14,585 bases of DNA from NCBI GenBank assembly GCA_002404375.1, contig DHJO01000001.1, positions 36,914-51,498 of the forward strand, in the 5' to 3' direction. This document shows, piece after piece, positions 7,361 through 13,973 of this stretch. Positions within the stretch are counted from its first letter, which is position 1, and each line of letters opens with the position of its first letter. This DNA comes from Gemmatimonadales bacterium UBA4718 (GTDB lineage Bacteria; Gemmatimonadota; Gemmatimonadetes; Gemmatimonadales; Gemmatimonadaceae). The notes under the pieces were generated by a model. The model saw nothing but the letters and a program-made list of their open reading frames with translations, had not been told where the DNA came from and did not search any database. The position numbers and the translations under genes were made by a program.

Positions 7361-8956
7361 ATGTCGCGATCCAGAAAAAACATGCTCTTCGGCCTCCTTC
7401 TGATTCCAGTGATGGCCGGAGGTTTCGTATTCCAGCAGCGCGAGACCCAGCAGGGTGCTCGGCTCCTCGATCAGGTGCTCAACATCGTCTCCAGCCGTTT
7501 CGTTGATACCGTCGACGCAGCTACCCTCTACGAGAAGGCCGCGCGTGGCCTGGTTCACGAGCTGAACGACCCATACAGCGTCCTGCTGTCGCCGAAGGAG
7601 CTGTCCTCCTTCAATGCGCAAACCAACGGTCGCTACGCGGGCATTGGCATGGAGATCGCCGAAACTCAGGGCTTCATCTCTGTCCAGCGCGTTTTTCCTC
7701 ATACGCCCGCCGAACAGGCGGGCGTGCAGGAAGGCGATCGCATCAACTTCGTCGACACGACGAACACCCGCGGCTGGACCGTCTCGCAGACATCCGAGGC
7801 TCTCAAGGGGACCCCGGGCAGCAAGGTGCTGGTCAAGTTCTCGCGCCCCGGCGTACCCGAGCTGATTCCAATCACATTCACGCGCGCTCTCATCAATATT
7901 CCCGCGGTCCCCTACGCGATGATGCTGGATGGGAAGATTGGCTACATCCCGCTCCTCCAGTTCAACGAGAGCGCGAAGGATGAGATCGAGTCTTCGGTAA
8001 CCAGGCTCACACGAAGCGGGGCCAAGGGGATCATCATCGATCTGCGCGGCAATCCGGGCGGCATTCTCGATCAGTCGTTGAGCGTGAGCAACCTCTTCCT
8101 GAAGAGGGGGCTGCAAATCTCCAGCATTCGCGCACGTAACGGTGAGAATCAGACATTCCTCGCCAGTGATGATCCCGTCGCACCAACGATTCCCCTCGTT
8201 CTTCTCACCGATGGCAGAAGTGCCTCGGCATCCGAGATCGTCGCTGGCGCACTCCAGGATCACGATCGGGCGCTGATTGTCGGGACGACTTCGTTTGGAA
8301 AGGGACTCGTACAGTCGGTGTTCCCGCTCGATGGCGGTTACGCCCTCAAGATGACCACCGCAAAATGGTACACGCCGAGCGGTCGCTCAATCCAGAAGGA
8401 GCGCAAGCTTCTTCCGAGTGGAGACTTTGTCGAGGTGATGCCGGATTCCCTGGAGACAGATTCAGTGCGTCGCTCGCGTCCGACCTTCAAGTCGGATGCC
8501 GGTCGCGTCGTGTATGGCGGGGGTGCAATCACGCCAGACATAATCGTGAGACCTGACACCCTGACGACCATCGAACAAAAGGTCTTCAACGCCTTCGCTC
8601 CCAAGACCGCGGATGTCAGAGCCACTCTTATCGATTATTCGCTGGAGTTGAAGAAGACGGTCAAGCCGAACTTCACGGTGGCGCCGGCATGGCGCGAGGA
8701 GTTCTACAACCGGCTCAAGGCCAAAGGTGTAACGGTCGATCACGCGCAGTACGAGGCGGCCGGTCCCGAAATCGATCGCCTCCTCGGCAATACGGTGGCA
8801 CGTCTGGCATTCGGTGATTCAACCGCCAAGCGTCGCGGCATTCCTGAAGACAACCAGTTGATGCGCGCGATCGACGTTCTCAGACAGAGCCAGTCGCAAA
8901 AGGATCTGTTCGCGATCGCTCAGCGGGAGCAGGCTACCGCATCCGCGCGCCAATAG
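7361..8956 (+). CDS. S41-family C-terminal processing peptidase with PDZ domain
   Basis: A 531-aa carboxyl-terminal processing protease. An N-terminal basic stretch and hydrophobic segment (about 7-24) form a signal anchor or signal peptide, placing the enzyme outside the inner membrane. A PDZ domain follows at roughly 92-176 (YAGIGMEI, then AGVQEGDRI). The protease core has GYIPLLQF (194-201), IIIDLRGNPGG (224-234), GRSASASEIVAGALQD (285-300) and SFGKGLVQ (311-318). By the family's 25-residue Ser-Lys spacing the nucleophile is S289 and the general base K314, so the enzyme should be active. CTPs trim or degrade periplasmic proteins after recognising their C-termini. The last 130 or so residues lie beyond the usual core and are rich in charged residues; I do not recognise them. 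The stop codon lies in a 13-bp perfect palindrome (8954-8966), just before a terminator. Confidence 0.93.
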   Translation: MSRSRKNMLFGLLLIPVMAGGFVFQQRETQQGARLLDQVLNIVSSRFVDTVDAATLYEKAARGLVHELNDPYSVLLSPKELSSFNAQTNGRYAGIGMEIAETQGFISVQRVFPHTPAEQAGVQEGDRINFVDTTNTRGWTVSQTSEALKGTPGSKVLVKFSRPGVPELIPITFTRALINIPAVPYAMMLDGKIGYIPLLQFNESAKDEIESSVTRLTRSGAKGIIIDLRGNPGGILDQSLSVSNLFLKRGLQISSIRARNGENQTFLASDDPVAPTIPLVLLTDGRSASASEIVAGALQDHDRALIVGTTSFGKGLVQSVFPLDGGYALKMTTAKWYTPSGRSIQKERKLLPSGDFVEVMPDSLETDSVRRSRPTFKSDAGRVVYGGGAITPDIIVRPDTLTTIEQKVFNAFAPKTADVRATLIDYSLELKKTVKPNFTVAPAWREEFYNRLKAKGVTVDHAQYEAAGPEIDRLLGNTVARLAFGDSTAKRRGIPEDNQLMRAIDVLRQSQSQKDLFAIAQREQATASARQ

Positions 8957-8973
8957 CCGCCGGCTAAGCGAAA

Positions 8974-9006
8974 CCCCGGCGGGATTCGATCCCGCCGGGG
9001 TTTTTT
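8974..9006 (+). terminator. Rho-independent terminator after the S41 protease gene
   Basis: CCCCGGCGGGAT (8974-8985) pairs perfectly with ATCCCGCCGGGG (8989-9000) across a TCG loop, and six T residues follow (9001-9006). The preceding AAA could extend the stem into the T tract, so it could also act on the other strand. It separates the protease from the zinc-ribbon and cold-shock genes. Confidence 0.92.
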
Positions 9007-9007
9007 A

Positions 9008-9188
9008 TTGCCCGTCCAGAGCTGGCTTCCGGCTGCGGGAACGTTTCGTCCCGTTGTAGGTATAAGTCGGTGCTGAGAGCCATGCCAGAAGTCACAAATG
9101 TGGATGGCTCTTCTTCAATGAATAGCGGTCAAAGCTCACCCCTGCAGCGCTCGGGTGAACAGCTGCGTAGAAGCAAAGGAGACCATAT
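9008..9188 (+). promoter_or_regulatory. Intergenic region with weak promoter candidate before the zinc-ribbon gene
   Basis: This 181-bp stretch holds no convincing coding region. TATAAG at 9061-9066 is the best -10 candidate, but the hexamer 17 bp upstream is GGAACG (9038-9043), which is not a sigma-70 -35 box. GGAAC resembles an ECF-sigma -35 element, but the expected CGTC-type -10 is not at the right distance. A promoter here would give a leader of about 115 nt, ending in the Shine-Dalgarno sequence AAAGGAGA (9176-9183). Confidence 0.25.
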
Positions 9189-9398
9189 ATGCGCAAGCCA
9201 CGTCCGAATGCGTACAATCCCGCCCAAGCACTCTTCCTCATCAGCAACGATCGGAGTGGATCTCCCCTGAGTTGTCCTTCCTGCTCAGGTTCGATCGAAC
9301 GAGATCCACGTCAGATACCGCCTCCGCCCTACACCCATGTGACCCTGCGTTGCAAGAGCTGCGGAAGATCGGCGCACTACGTGGCTGGAGCGGCGTAA
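9189..9398 (+). CDS. Small four-cysteine zinc-ribbon protein, function unknown
   Basis: A 69-aa protein with two CxxC knuckles, C29-P-S-C32 and C55-K-S-C58, separated by 22 residues and a proline-rich linker with PPPP (44-47). This is a typical zinc-ribbon arrangement, so it probably binds one zinc ion and may contact nucleic acid or protein; this is inference. A good Shine-Dalgarno sequence, AAAGGAGA, lies 5 nt before the ATG and argues strongly that the frame is real despite its size and the overlapping frames. It follows an intrinsic terminator and precedes the cold-shock gene by 130 nt on the same strand with no terminator between, so the two may share a message. I do not recognise a named family. 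Confidence 0.7.
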   Translation: MRKPRPNAYNPAQALFLISNDRSGSPLSCPSCSGSIERDPRQIPPPPYTHVTLRCKSCGRSAHYVAGAA

Positions 9399-9450
9399 GA
9401 CTCCAGCCTGTTGCACAAAACTTGCGCCTTCCTCTGCATCGCCGAATGGT

Positions 9451-9520
9451 CAAGCGAAGCGTTTCTCCACGCTTGCTAGCCCAAGGTAGACGCTTTACGG
9501 ATTGCCCCGCGGGGAGAGGA
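9451..9520 (+). promoter_or_regulatory. Cold-shock gene leader with alternative hairpins near the ribosome-binding site
   Basis: The leader before the cold-shock gene carries AAGCG twice in tandem (9452-9456, 9457-9461) and its complement CGCTT twice downstream (9470-9474, 9491-9495), which permits mutually exclusive stems. The loop segment TCTCC (9464-9468) is complementary to GGAGA (9513-9517) in the ribosome-binding site, and TCCTCT upstream (9430-9435) is complementary to AGAGGA (9515-9520). CCCCGCGGGG (9505-9514) is a palindrome overlapping the same site. Temperature-dependent folding is known for cspA leaders; that it occurs here is inference. Confidence 0.3.
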
Positions 9521-9528
9521 TTAGTTCA

Positions 9529-9738
9529 ATGGCACGCATCACTGGCACGGTCAAATGGTTCAACGACGCCAAGGGATTTGGCTTCATTTCGCGTGAGGGA
9601 GGCCCGGACGTCTTTGTGCATTTCAGCGCAATCGGTGGATCCGGATTCAAGTCTCTCGCCGAGGGCGATAAGGTCGAGTTCGAGGTTGTGCAGGGCCAGA
9701 AAGGACCACAGGCCGCGGACGTAACAAAAGTCAGCTGA
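9529..9738 (+). CDS. Cold-shock-domain protein (CspA family)
   Basis: A 69-aa single-domain cold-shock protein covering the whole OB-fold, matching the usual family length of 65-70 aa. The opening [16 protein letters not shown] (5-20) contains RNP1, and DVFVHFSAI (27-35) contains RNP2; the aromatic residues W10, F17, F19, F29, H31 and F32 form the nucleic-acid face. Such proteins bind single-stranded RNA and DNA, melt secondary structure in mRNA, and assist translation in the cold or in growth transitions. ATG 9529 was chosen over upstream in-frame starts because the purine-rich GGGGAGAGGA (9511-9520) lies 8 nt before it and family members start at this point. The leader may be structured, and a strong terminator follows 22 bp after the stop. 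Confidence 0.95.
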   Translation: MARITGTVKWFNDAKGFGFISREGGPDVFVHFSAIGGSGFKSLAEGDKVEFEVVQGQKGPQAADVTKVS

Positions 9739-9760
9739 CCGTCTCAAACCCAAAAAAAAA

Positions 9761-9781
9761 GCCCCGTTCAACGGGGCTTTT
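9761..9781 (+). terminator. Rho-independent terminator after the cold-shock gene
   Basis: GCCCCGT (9761-9767), a TCA loop, and ACGGGGC (9771-9777) are followed by TTTT. A run of nine A residues precedes the stem and could extend it or let it act on the opposite strand. It isolates the cold-shock unit from the ku-ligD operon. Confidence 0.92.
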
Positions 9782-9878
9782 CTGCGTCAGTGGGTAATCA
9801 CAAAATTGGTTTTCCACAGGCGGCATATGAGTTGCTTCCCTCCACCATCGATCGCCCACTCGAACCGGGAGTGCCGGG

Positions 9879-10736
9879 ATGGCTGCAATCTGGAGAGGCT
9901 CGCTGACGTTCGGGCTCGTGAATATTCCGGTGGAGTTGAAGACCGCGGTTCGCGCCGACCATATCAGCTTCCGCCTCCTCCACGAACAGGATCTTTCGCC
10001 CGTGAAATACGAACGAGTCTGCCAGGCTGACGGCGAAACGGTTCCGTGGAATGAGATCGTCAAAGGCTACGAGTACGAGAAGGGGAAGTTCGTCGTGCTC
10101 ACCGACGCAGACTTCAAGACTGCTGCCCTCGAGCAGTCCAGGACAATCGACATCCTCGACTTCGTCAAGCAGGACGAGATTGACCCCCGCTACTTTGAGA
10201 CACCGTATTACCTCGTCCCCACAAAAGGCGGCGAGAAACCTTACGCGTTGCTTCGCGAGGCAATTCGAAAGACCGGATCGGTCGGTATCGGAAAGATCAT
10301 CATCAGGCAGACGCAGCATCTCGCCGGTGTGAAGGTTATCGGCGACGCGCTCGTGCTCGAGATCATGCGATTCGCCAACGAGCTGGTCGACGCAACAGAG
10401 TTCAACTTTCCCGGCCGTGACGCAGTCAGGCCTCAGGAGCTGCAGATGGCGGAGCAGCTGGTCGAAAACCTTGCGGAGCCATTTGACCCCACCCGCTACA
10501 CCGACGACTATCGCGCGAATTTAATGAAGGTCATCAAGGCAAAGATGAAGGGAAAGAAGCCCAGACTTGAGGAGCCCGGCGGTGAGACTCCAGATAGCGG
10601 AGTTCTCGACCTCATGACGCGCCTTCGCGCCAGTCTCGAGGAAGGCAGCGGAAAAAGGGGAGCCGACCGCGTCAAGAAAAAGGCGGTGGCAGCCGGCCGC
10701 AAATCCGCGAAGCCGAAGAAGAGACGAACCGCATAA
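9879..10736 (+). CDS. ku: Ku homodimer protein for non-homologous end joining
   Basis: A 285-aa bacterial Ku of typical length. It opens with the family signature IWRGSLTFGLVNIPVEL (4-20) and continues through the ring-forming beta-barrel, with YFETPYYL (105-112) and YALLREAI (122-129) clearly recognisable. The conserved LMTRLRASLE segment (245-254) marks the minimal C-terminal region linked in other species to LigD contact. A strongly basic tail (256-285) carries about 13 Lys/Arg in 30 residues; such tails in other bacterial Ku proteins bind DNA and can let Ku move inward from ends. Ku threads onto double-strand breaks and recruits LigD. The ATG at 9879 has GGGAG (9867-9871) 7 nt upstream. 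No convincing promoter hexamers were seen in the 97 bp after the preceding terminator, though one must lie there. ligD follows 9 bp downstream. Confidence 0.96.
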   Translation: MAAIWRGSLTFGLVNIPVELKTAVRADHISFRLLHEQDLSPVKYERVCQADGETVPWNEIVKGYEYEKGKFVVLTDADFKTAALEQSRTIDILDFVKQDEIDPRYFETPYYLVPTKGGEKPYALLREAIRKTGSVGIGKIIIRQTQHLAGVKVIGDALVLEIMRFANELVDATEFNFPGRDAVRPQELQMAEQLVENLAEPFDPTRYTDDYRANLMKVIKAKMKGKKPRLEEPGGETPDSGVLDLMTRLRASLEEGSGKRGADRVKKKAVAAGRKSAKPKKRRTA

Positions 10737-10745
10737 GGCGCCTTC

Positions 10746-13544
10746 ATGGCTGTAACGACGAGCGGCAGCTCCAGGCGTAGCGCTCGCGCCCAGCTTGCCG
10801 AGTACCAGAGAAAGCGTGACTTCGACAGAACAGGTGAGCCGTCTGGCGACGAACCCCCCTCCCCCAAGCGCGGGGGCCATCTCGGGTTCGTCATCCAGAA
10901 ACACGCCGCGAGTCATCTGCACTTTGACCTTCGCCTCGAGCTCGATGGGGTCATGAAGAGTTGGGCCGTTCCAAAGGGCCCAAGCCTCGACCCTTCGGTC
11001 AAGCGGCTCGCAATGCAAGTCGAGGATCACCCGATCGACTACAACACCTTCGAGGGAACTATCCCGAAGGGAGAATATGGCGGCGGAACGGTCATGCTCT
11101 GGGATCGCGGGACGTACTCGTCCGACCTCGCCCCTTCACCCGAAGGGGAGGAGAGCACCATCCGCGAAGGACTGAAACGCGGCGACCTCAAGATCACATT
11201 TCATGGCGAAAGGCTGCGCGGCTCCTACGCACTCATTCGCATGAAATTCGCGCGCGATGGGTCGTCGTCCAAGCCGCAGTGGCTCCTGATCAAGCATCAC
11301 GATGAGTTCGCGAGCGATCGGGATGTCGTCGTGGATAATGTGACCTCGGTCGAAACGGCCCGGACCATGGAAGAGATTGCATCGGGGAAGAGCAAAGTCT
11401 GGCGAAGCAATCGCGAGCCGAAAAAGGCCGCAGCGATATCGCTGCCGTCCAAGAAGGGCGCGGTGAAATCATCGTCGGCGAAGCTTTCTCTCAAGTCGCT
11501 CGATCCGATGCTCGCCAGCGTCGGAAGCGAAGTGCCGGGAGAGAACTGGACGTTCGAGCCCAAGTACGACGGGATTCGGGTTCTTGCCTACGCAACGCCG
11601 ACCGAGGTAAGGCTCATTACCCGCAATGGCAAGGACAAAGCGCAGCAATTTCCCGAGATTGTCGGGGCCCTGAAAAAGCTGGCGTCTCAGTCCAGGAGAT
11701 CTCTAGTGCTCGACGGCGAGATCGTCGCGCTAATCGATGGCGAGCCTGCACGCTTCCAGCAGCTGCAAGGCCGCATGCACGTAAAAGATTCGCGCATGAT
11801 CGAGCGACTCTCGTCTTCCACGCCCGCTGCGCTCATTCTCTTCGACATACTGATGGACGGGGACGAGGTGCTGATCAAAGAGCCGTGGTCGGAACGGCGT
11901 GCTCGCCTCATCAAGCGAGTCGGGAAGCGCGTCTCCGCGCAGCTTCGCATTACGGAGTCGGTACAGGACGACGGAAAAAAAATGCTGGAGAAGGCGCGTC
12001 GTCAGGGATGGGAGGGAATCATCGCCAAGCGCATTGACTCACGCTACGAGCCCGGCAACCGGTCACACAACTGGCTCAAGCTCAAGATCGAATTCAGGCA
12101 GGAGTTCGTAGTCGGCGGCTACACGGAACCGCGAAACAGCCGTGAGCACATCGGCGCGCTTCTGCTTGGCTACTTCGACCACGGCCGGTTCATCTATGTC
12201 GGCCATACAGGTGGCGGGTTTACGCGACAGGGCCTGGAGGAGATGTATCGCCGTCTCAAGCCGTTGGAGAAAAAGACTTCGCCTTTCGAAGAAATGCCGA
12301 AAACCAACGAAAAGGCCAATTGGGCAAAGCCAGAAGTCGTCGTCGAAGTGAAGTTCAGCGAATGGACGGCGGACCGTCGCCTCCGCCAGCCGATCTTCCT
12401 CGGGGTGCGCGACGACAAGGATCCGAAGGAAGTCGGACTCGAAGCGACGAGCGTTCAAAGAAAGTCAGAGCGCAATGGCACGATTTCCAAGCGGGAGGCC
12501 CATCTCAGCGTTGCTGCTCGCGCCAACACGGCTACGAAGCCTCCACCGCGAAAGACCGCGCGACGAACCTTGTCCTCGGAGGGGGGAACGCCCGGAAGAA
12601 TCGATAAAGGCTCGCTGTTGGACCAGCTGTCGGCAATCGAGAAGAAGGGTGGCGACGGTTCCCTTGACCTCGGGGGCGGAGAGGCGCTCAAGGTCTCCAA
12701 TCTGGACAAGATCTTTTTCCCGAAGGAGAAGTTCACCAAGGGCGACGTGATGCGCTACTACACGCGCATCGCGGACTTTATCCTGCCGGTGGCTCAGGAC
12801 CGTCCGCTCGTTTTGAAGCGGTTCCCGAATGGGATCAACGGCGAGAGCTTCTACCAGCAGAAGGCGTCGGCGACGACCCCATCTGAGGTCCGGGTAGAGG
12901 TGATAGAAACCGACAGCGGAGAAAAACAGTCACGGATCATCGGGGGAGATCTCCTCACCCTCCTATATACGGTCCAGCTTGGGGCCATCTCCGTCGACCC
13001 GTGGCATTCGCGCGTTCAATCGCTGCAGTACGCTGACTACACGATCATCGATCTGGATCCGGGGCCGCGCGCCAACTTTGGCCGAGTCATTCAAGTCGCC
13101 CGCTGGGCCAAGGACGTGATCGACGGATTCGGGCTCAACGCCGCGATCAAGACTTCCGGTTCTACGGGATTACATATCTATCTACCTCTCCCCTCACGGA
13201 CGCCGAACGAGGCGGCGACGCTCGTCGCGCAGATGATCGCCACGAAAGTTGCGGACGCGCACCCCAAAGCGGCCACGATCGAGCGCTCCGTCAAAGCGCG
13301 CGGCGCCGCAATGGTTTACGTCGATTACCTCCAGAACATCCAGGGAAAAACCGTCGCCTCCGCCTACAGCGTGCGCGCAAAGCCCGGAGCTACGGTTTCG
13401 ACTCCTCTCAAATGGAATGAGATCACCGACGATCTCGATCCGCGCGCATTCCATTTGGGAAATGCCGCTGAGCGTTTCGAAAAAATGGGGGATGTCTGGG
13501 GCGAAGCGATGAGGAAAAAAAACTCGCTTCGGGCGCTCGTTTAG
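10746..13544 (+). CDS. ligD: Multifunctional ATP-dependent DNA ligase LigD (PE-LIG-POL)
   Basis: A 932-aa three-domain LigD in the order phosphoesterase, ligase, polymerase, as in Pseudomonas rather than Mycobacterium. The 3'-phosphoesterase has H53, H59, D61, R63 and H95 with the same spacing as the known active site. The ligase has K273 in EPKYDGIR as the adenylated lysine, LDGEIVAL (322-329), GWEGIIAKR (421-429) and WLKLKI (443-448), followed by its OB-fold to about 565. A low-complexity basic linker (about 570-620) leads to the AEP-type polymerase, with IIDLDPG (767-773; D769 and D771), SGSTGLHIYLPL (804-815) and D860 in VYVDYLQN. All three activities look intact. With Ku it trims, fills and seals double-strand breaks. 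The gene starts 9 bp after ku with only a weak AAGG ribosome-binding site, consistent with coupling to ku translation. Confidence 0.97.
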   Translation: MAVTTSGSSRRSARAQLAEYQRKRDFDRTGEPSGDEPPSPKRGGHLGFVIQKHAASHLHFDLRLELDGVMKSWAVPKGPSLDPSVKRLAMQVEDHPIDYNTFEGTIPKGEYGGGTVMLWDRGTYSSDLAPSPEGEESTIREGLKRGDLKITFHGERLRGSYALIRMKFARDGSSSKPQWLLIKHHDEFASDRDVVVDNVTSVETARTMEEIASGKSKVWRSNREPKKAAAISLPSKKGAVKSSSAKLSLKSLDPMLASVGSEVPGENWTFEPKYDGIRVLAYATPTEVRLITRNGKDKAQQFPEIVGALKKLASQSRRSLVLDGEIVALIDGEPARFQQLQGRMHVKDSRMIERLSSSTPAALILFDILMDGDEVLIKEPWSERRARLIKRVGKRVSAQLRITESVQDDGKKMLEKARRQGWEGIIAKRIDSRYEPGNRSHNWLKLKIEFRQEFVVGGYTEPRNSREHIGALLLGYFDHGRFIYVGHTGGGFTRQGLEEMYRRLKPLEKKTSPFEEMPKTNEKANWAKPEVVVEVKFSEWTADRRLRQPIFLGVRDDKDPKEVGLEATSVQRKSERNGTISKREAHLSVAARANTATKPPPRKTARRTLSSEGGTPGRIDKGSLLDQLSAIEKKGGDGSLDLGGGEALKVSNLDKIFFPKEKFTKGDVMRYYTRIADFILPVAQDRPLVLKRFPNGINGESFYQQKASATTPSEVRVEVIETDSGEKQSRIIGGDLLTLLYTVQLGAISVDPWHSRVQSLQYADYTIIDLDPGPRANFGRVIQVARWAKDVIDGFGLNAAIKTSGSTGLHIYLPLPSRTPNEAATLVAQMIATKVADAHPKAATIERSVKARGAAMVYVDYLQNIQGKTVASAYSVRAKPGATVSTPLKWNEITDDLDPRAFHLGNAAERFEKMGDVWGEAMRKKNSLRALV

Positions 13545-13550
13545 TGGGGC

Positions 13551-13859
13551 TTAACGCCCACCGTTTCCTACTTTGCGGAGGGGAAGCTCGATCTGTCCGC
13601 CCTCTGCTTCGCTCTGCTTCGAAGAATCTCCGAAGATCGGATCGCTCGACTCGTCGACCATGTGAGTAAGCTTGTAATAGAAGTGGAGCGAATGGATCGG
13701 CGCCATGAAGCTCCGGTTGCCCGCACGGGAAATGGCAACGGCTTCCTCGCGCACTCTACGTGGTAGATCGCGCGCTGCGGGAAGTGCCAAAAGTCGCTGT
13801 ATCTCTGTGCTGTCTCGTGCGAGCAGGGCTGCGCACAAACTGTCCAGATAAGCCAGCAT
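13551..13859 (-). CDS. Hypothetical protein, 102 aa, unrecognised
   Basis: I do not recognise this family. The first 60 or so residues look helical and soluble (MLAYLDSLCAALLARD, then a segment rich in R, E and A), with an aromatic patch HSLHFYYKL (57-65). The last 35 residues are polar, with acidic and basic stretches, and look disordered. There is no signal peptide or membrane segment. Support for the frame comes from a Shine-Dalgarno sequence AAGGAG on the minus strand (13870-13875) 10 nt before the ATG, and from the frame ending just short of ligD. It converges with ligD, stop to stop 6 bp apart, and lies downstream of the NrtR-like gene on the same strand with a gap of 114 bp, which may contain its own promoter. 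Confidence 0.6.
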   Translation of the reverse strand: MLAYLDSLCAALLARDSTEIQRLLALPAARDLPRRVREEAVAISRAGNRSFMAPIHSLHFYYKLTHMVDESSDPIFGDSSKQSEAEGGQIELPLRKVGNGGR

Positions 13860-13917
13860 AGCTACCGGGCTCCTTTTTCAAGGGGTCGAGCCTTAGGTAC
13901 ACATTGCAACTAATACA

Positions 13918-13949
13918 CCGCTACCGCAAGGGGTTCCCGGGGTTAGCGG
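13918..13949. repeat. Imperfect inverted repeat between the NrtR-like gene and the hypothetical gene
   Basis: CCGCTA (13918-13923) and TAGCGG (13944-13949) form a perfect 6-bp outer stem, and the G/C-rich interior can add pairs such as CC 13924-13925 with GG 13941-13942. No T run follows on either strand, so it is not a standard terminator. It may be an operator or a leader hairpin for the 102-aa gene. No other copy of it was noticed in the window. Confidence 0.3.
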
Positions 13950-13973
13950 GGTTTATACTGGCCTTAACTCGTC

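Noticed and set aside
7289..8263. A 324-codon minus-strand frame opposite the S41 protease
   Set aside because: The sense protein has complete family motifs and catalytic residues; the antisense translation shows no domain and has no ribosome-binding site or context.
9038..9068. An ECF-sigma promoter (GGAAC then GTC) before the zinc-ribbon gene
   Set aside because: The distance between the two elements is about 23 bp, too long for the usual 16-17 bp spacing.
9155..9724. A 189-codon plus-strand frame overlapping the zinc-ribbon and cold-shock genes
   Set aside because: It runs out of frame through two genes that have their own ribosome-binding sites and conserved motifs; its translation is low in recognisable content.
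13515..13560. A minus-strand terminator for the 102-aa gene using the eight-base T tract at 13515-13522 (minus strand)
   Set aside because: The only upstream stem (GGGCG 13531-13535 with CGCCC 13555-13559) is five pairs with a 19-nt loop and sits too far from the T tract. The short hairpin at 13544-13561 has no T run.
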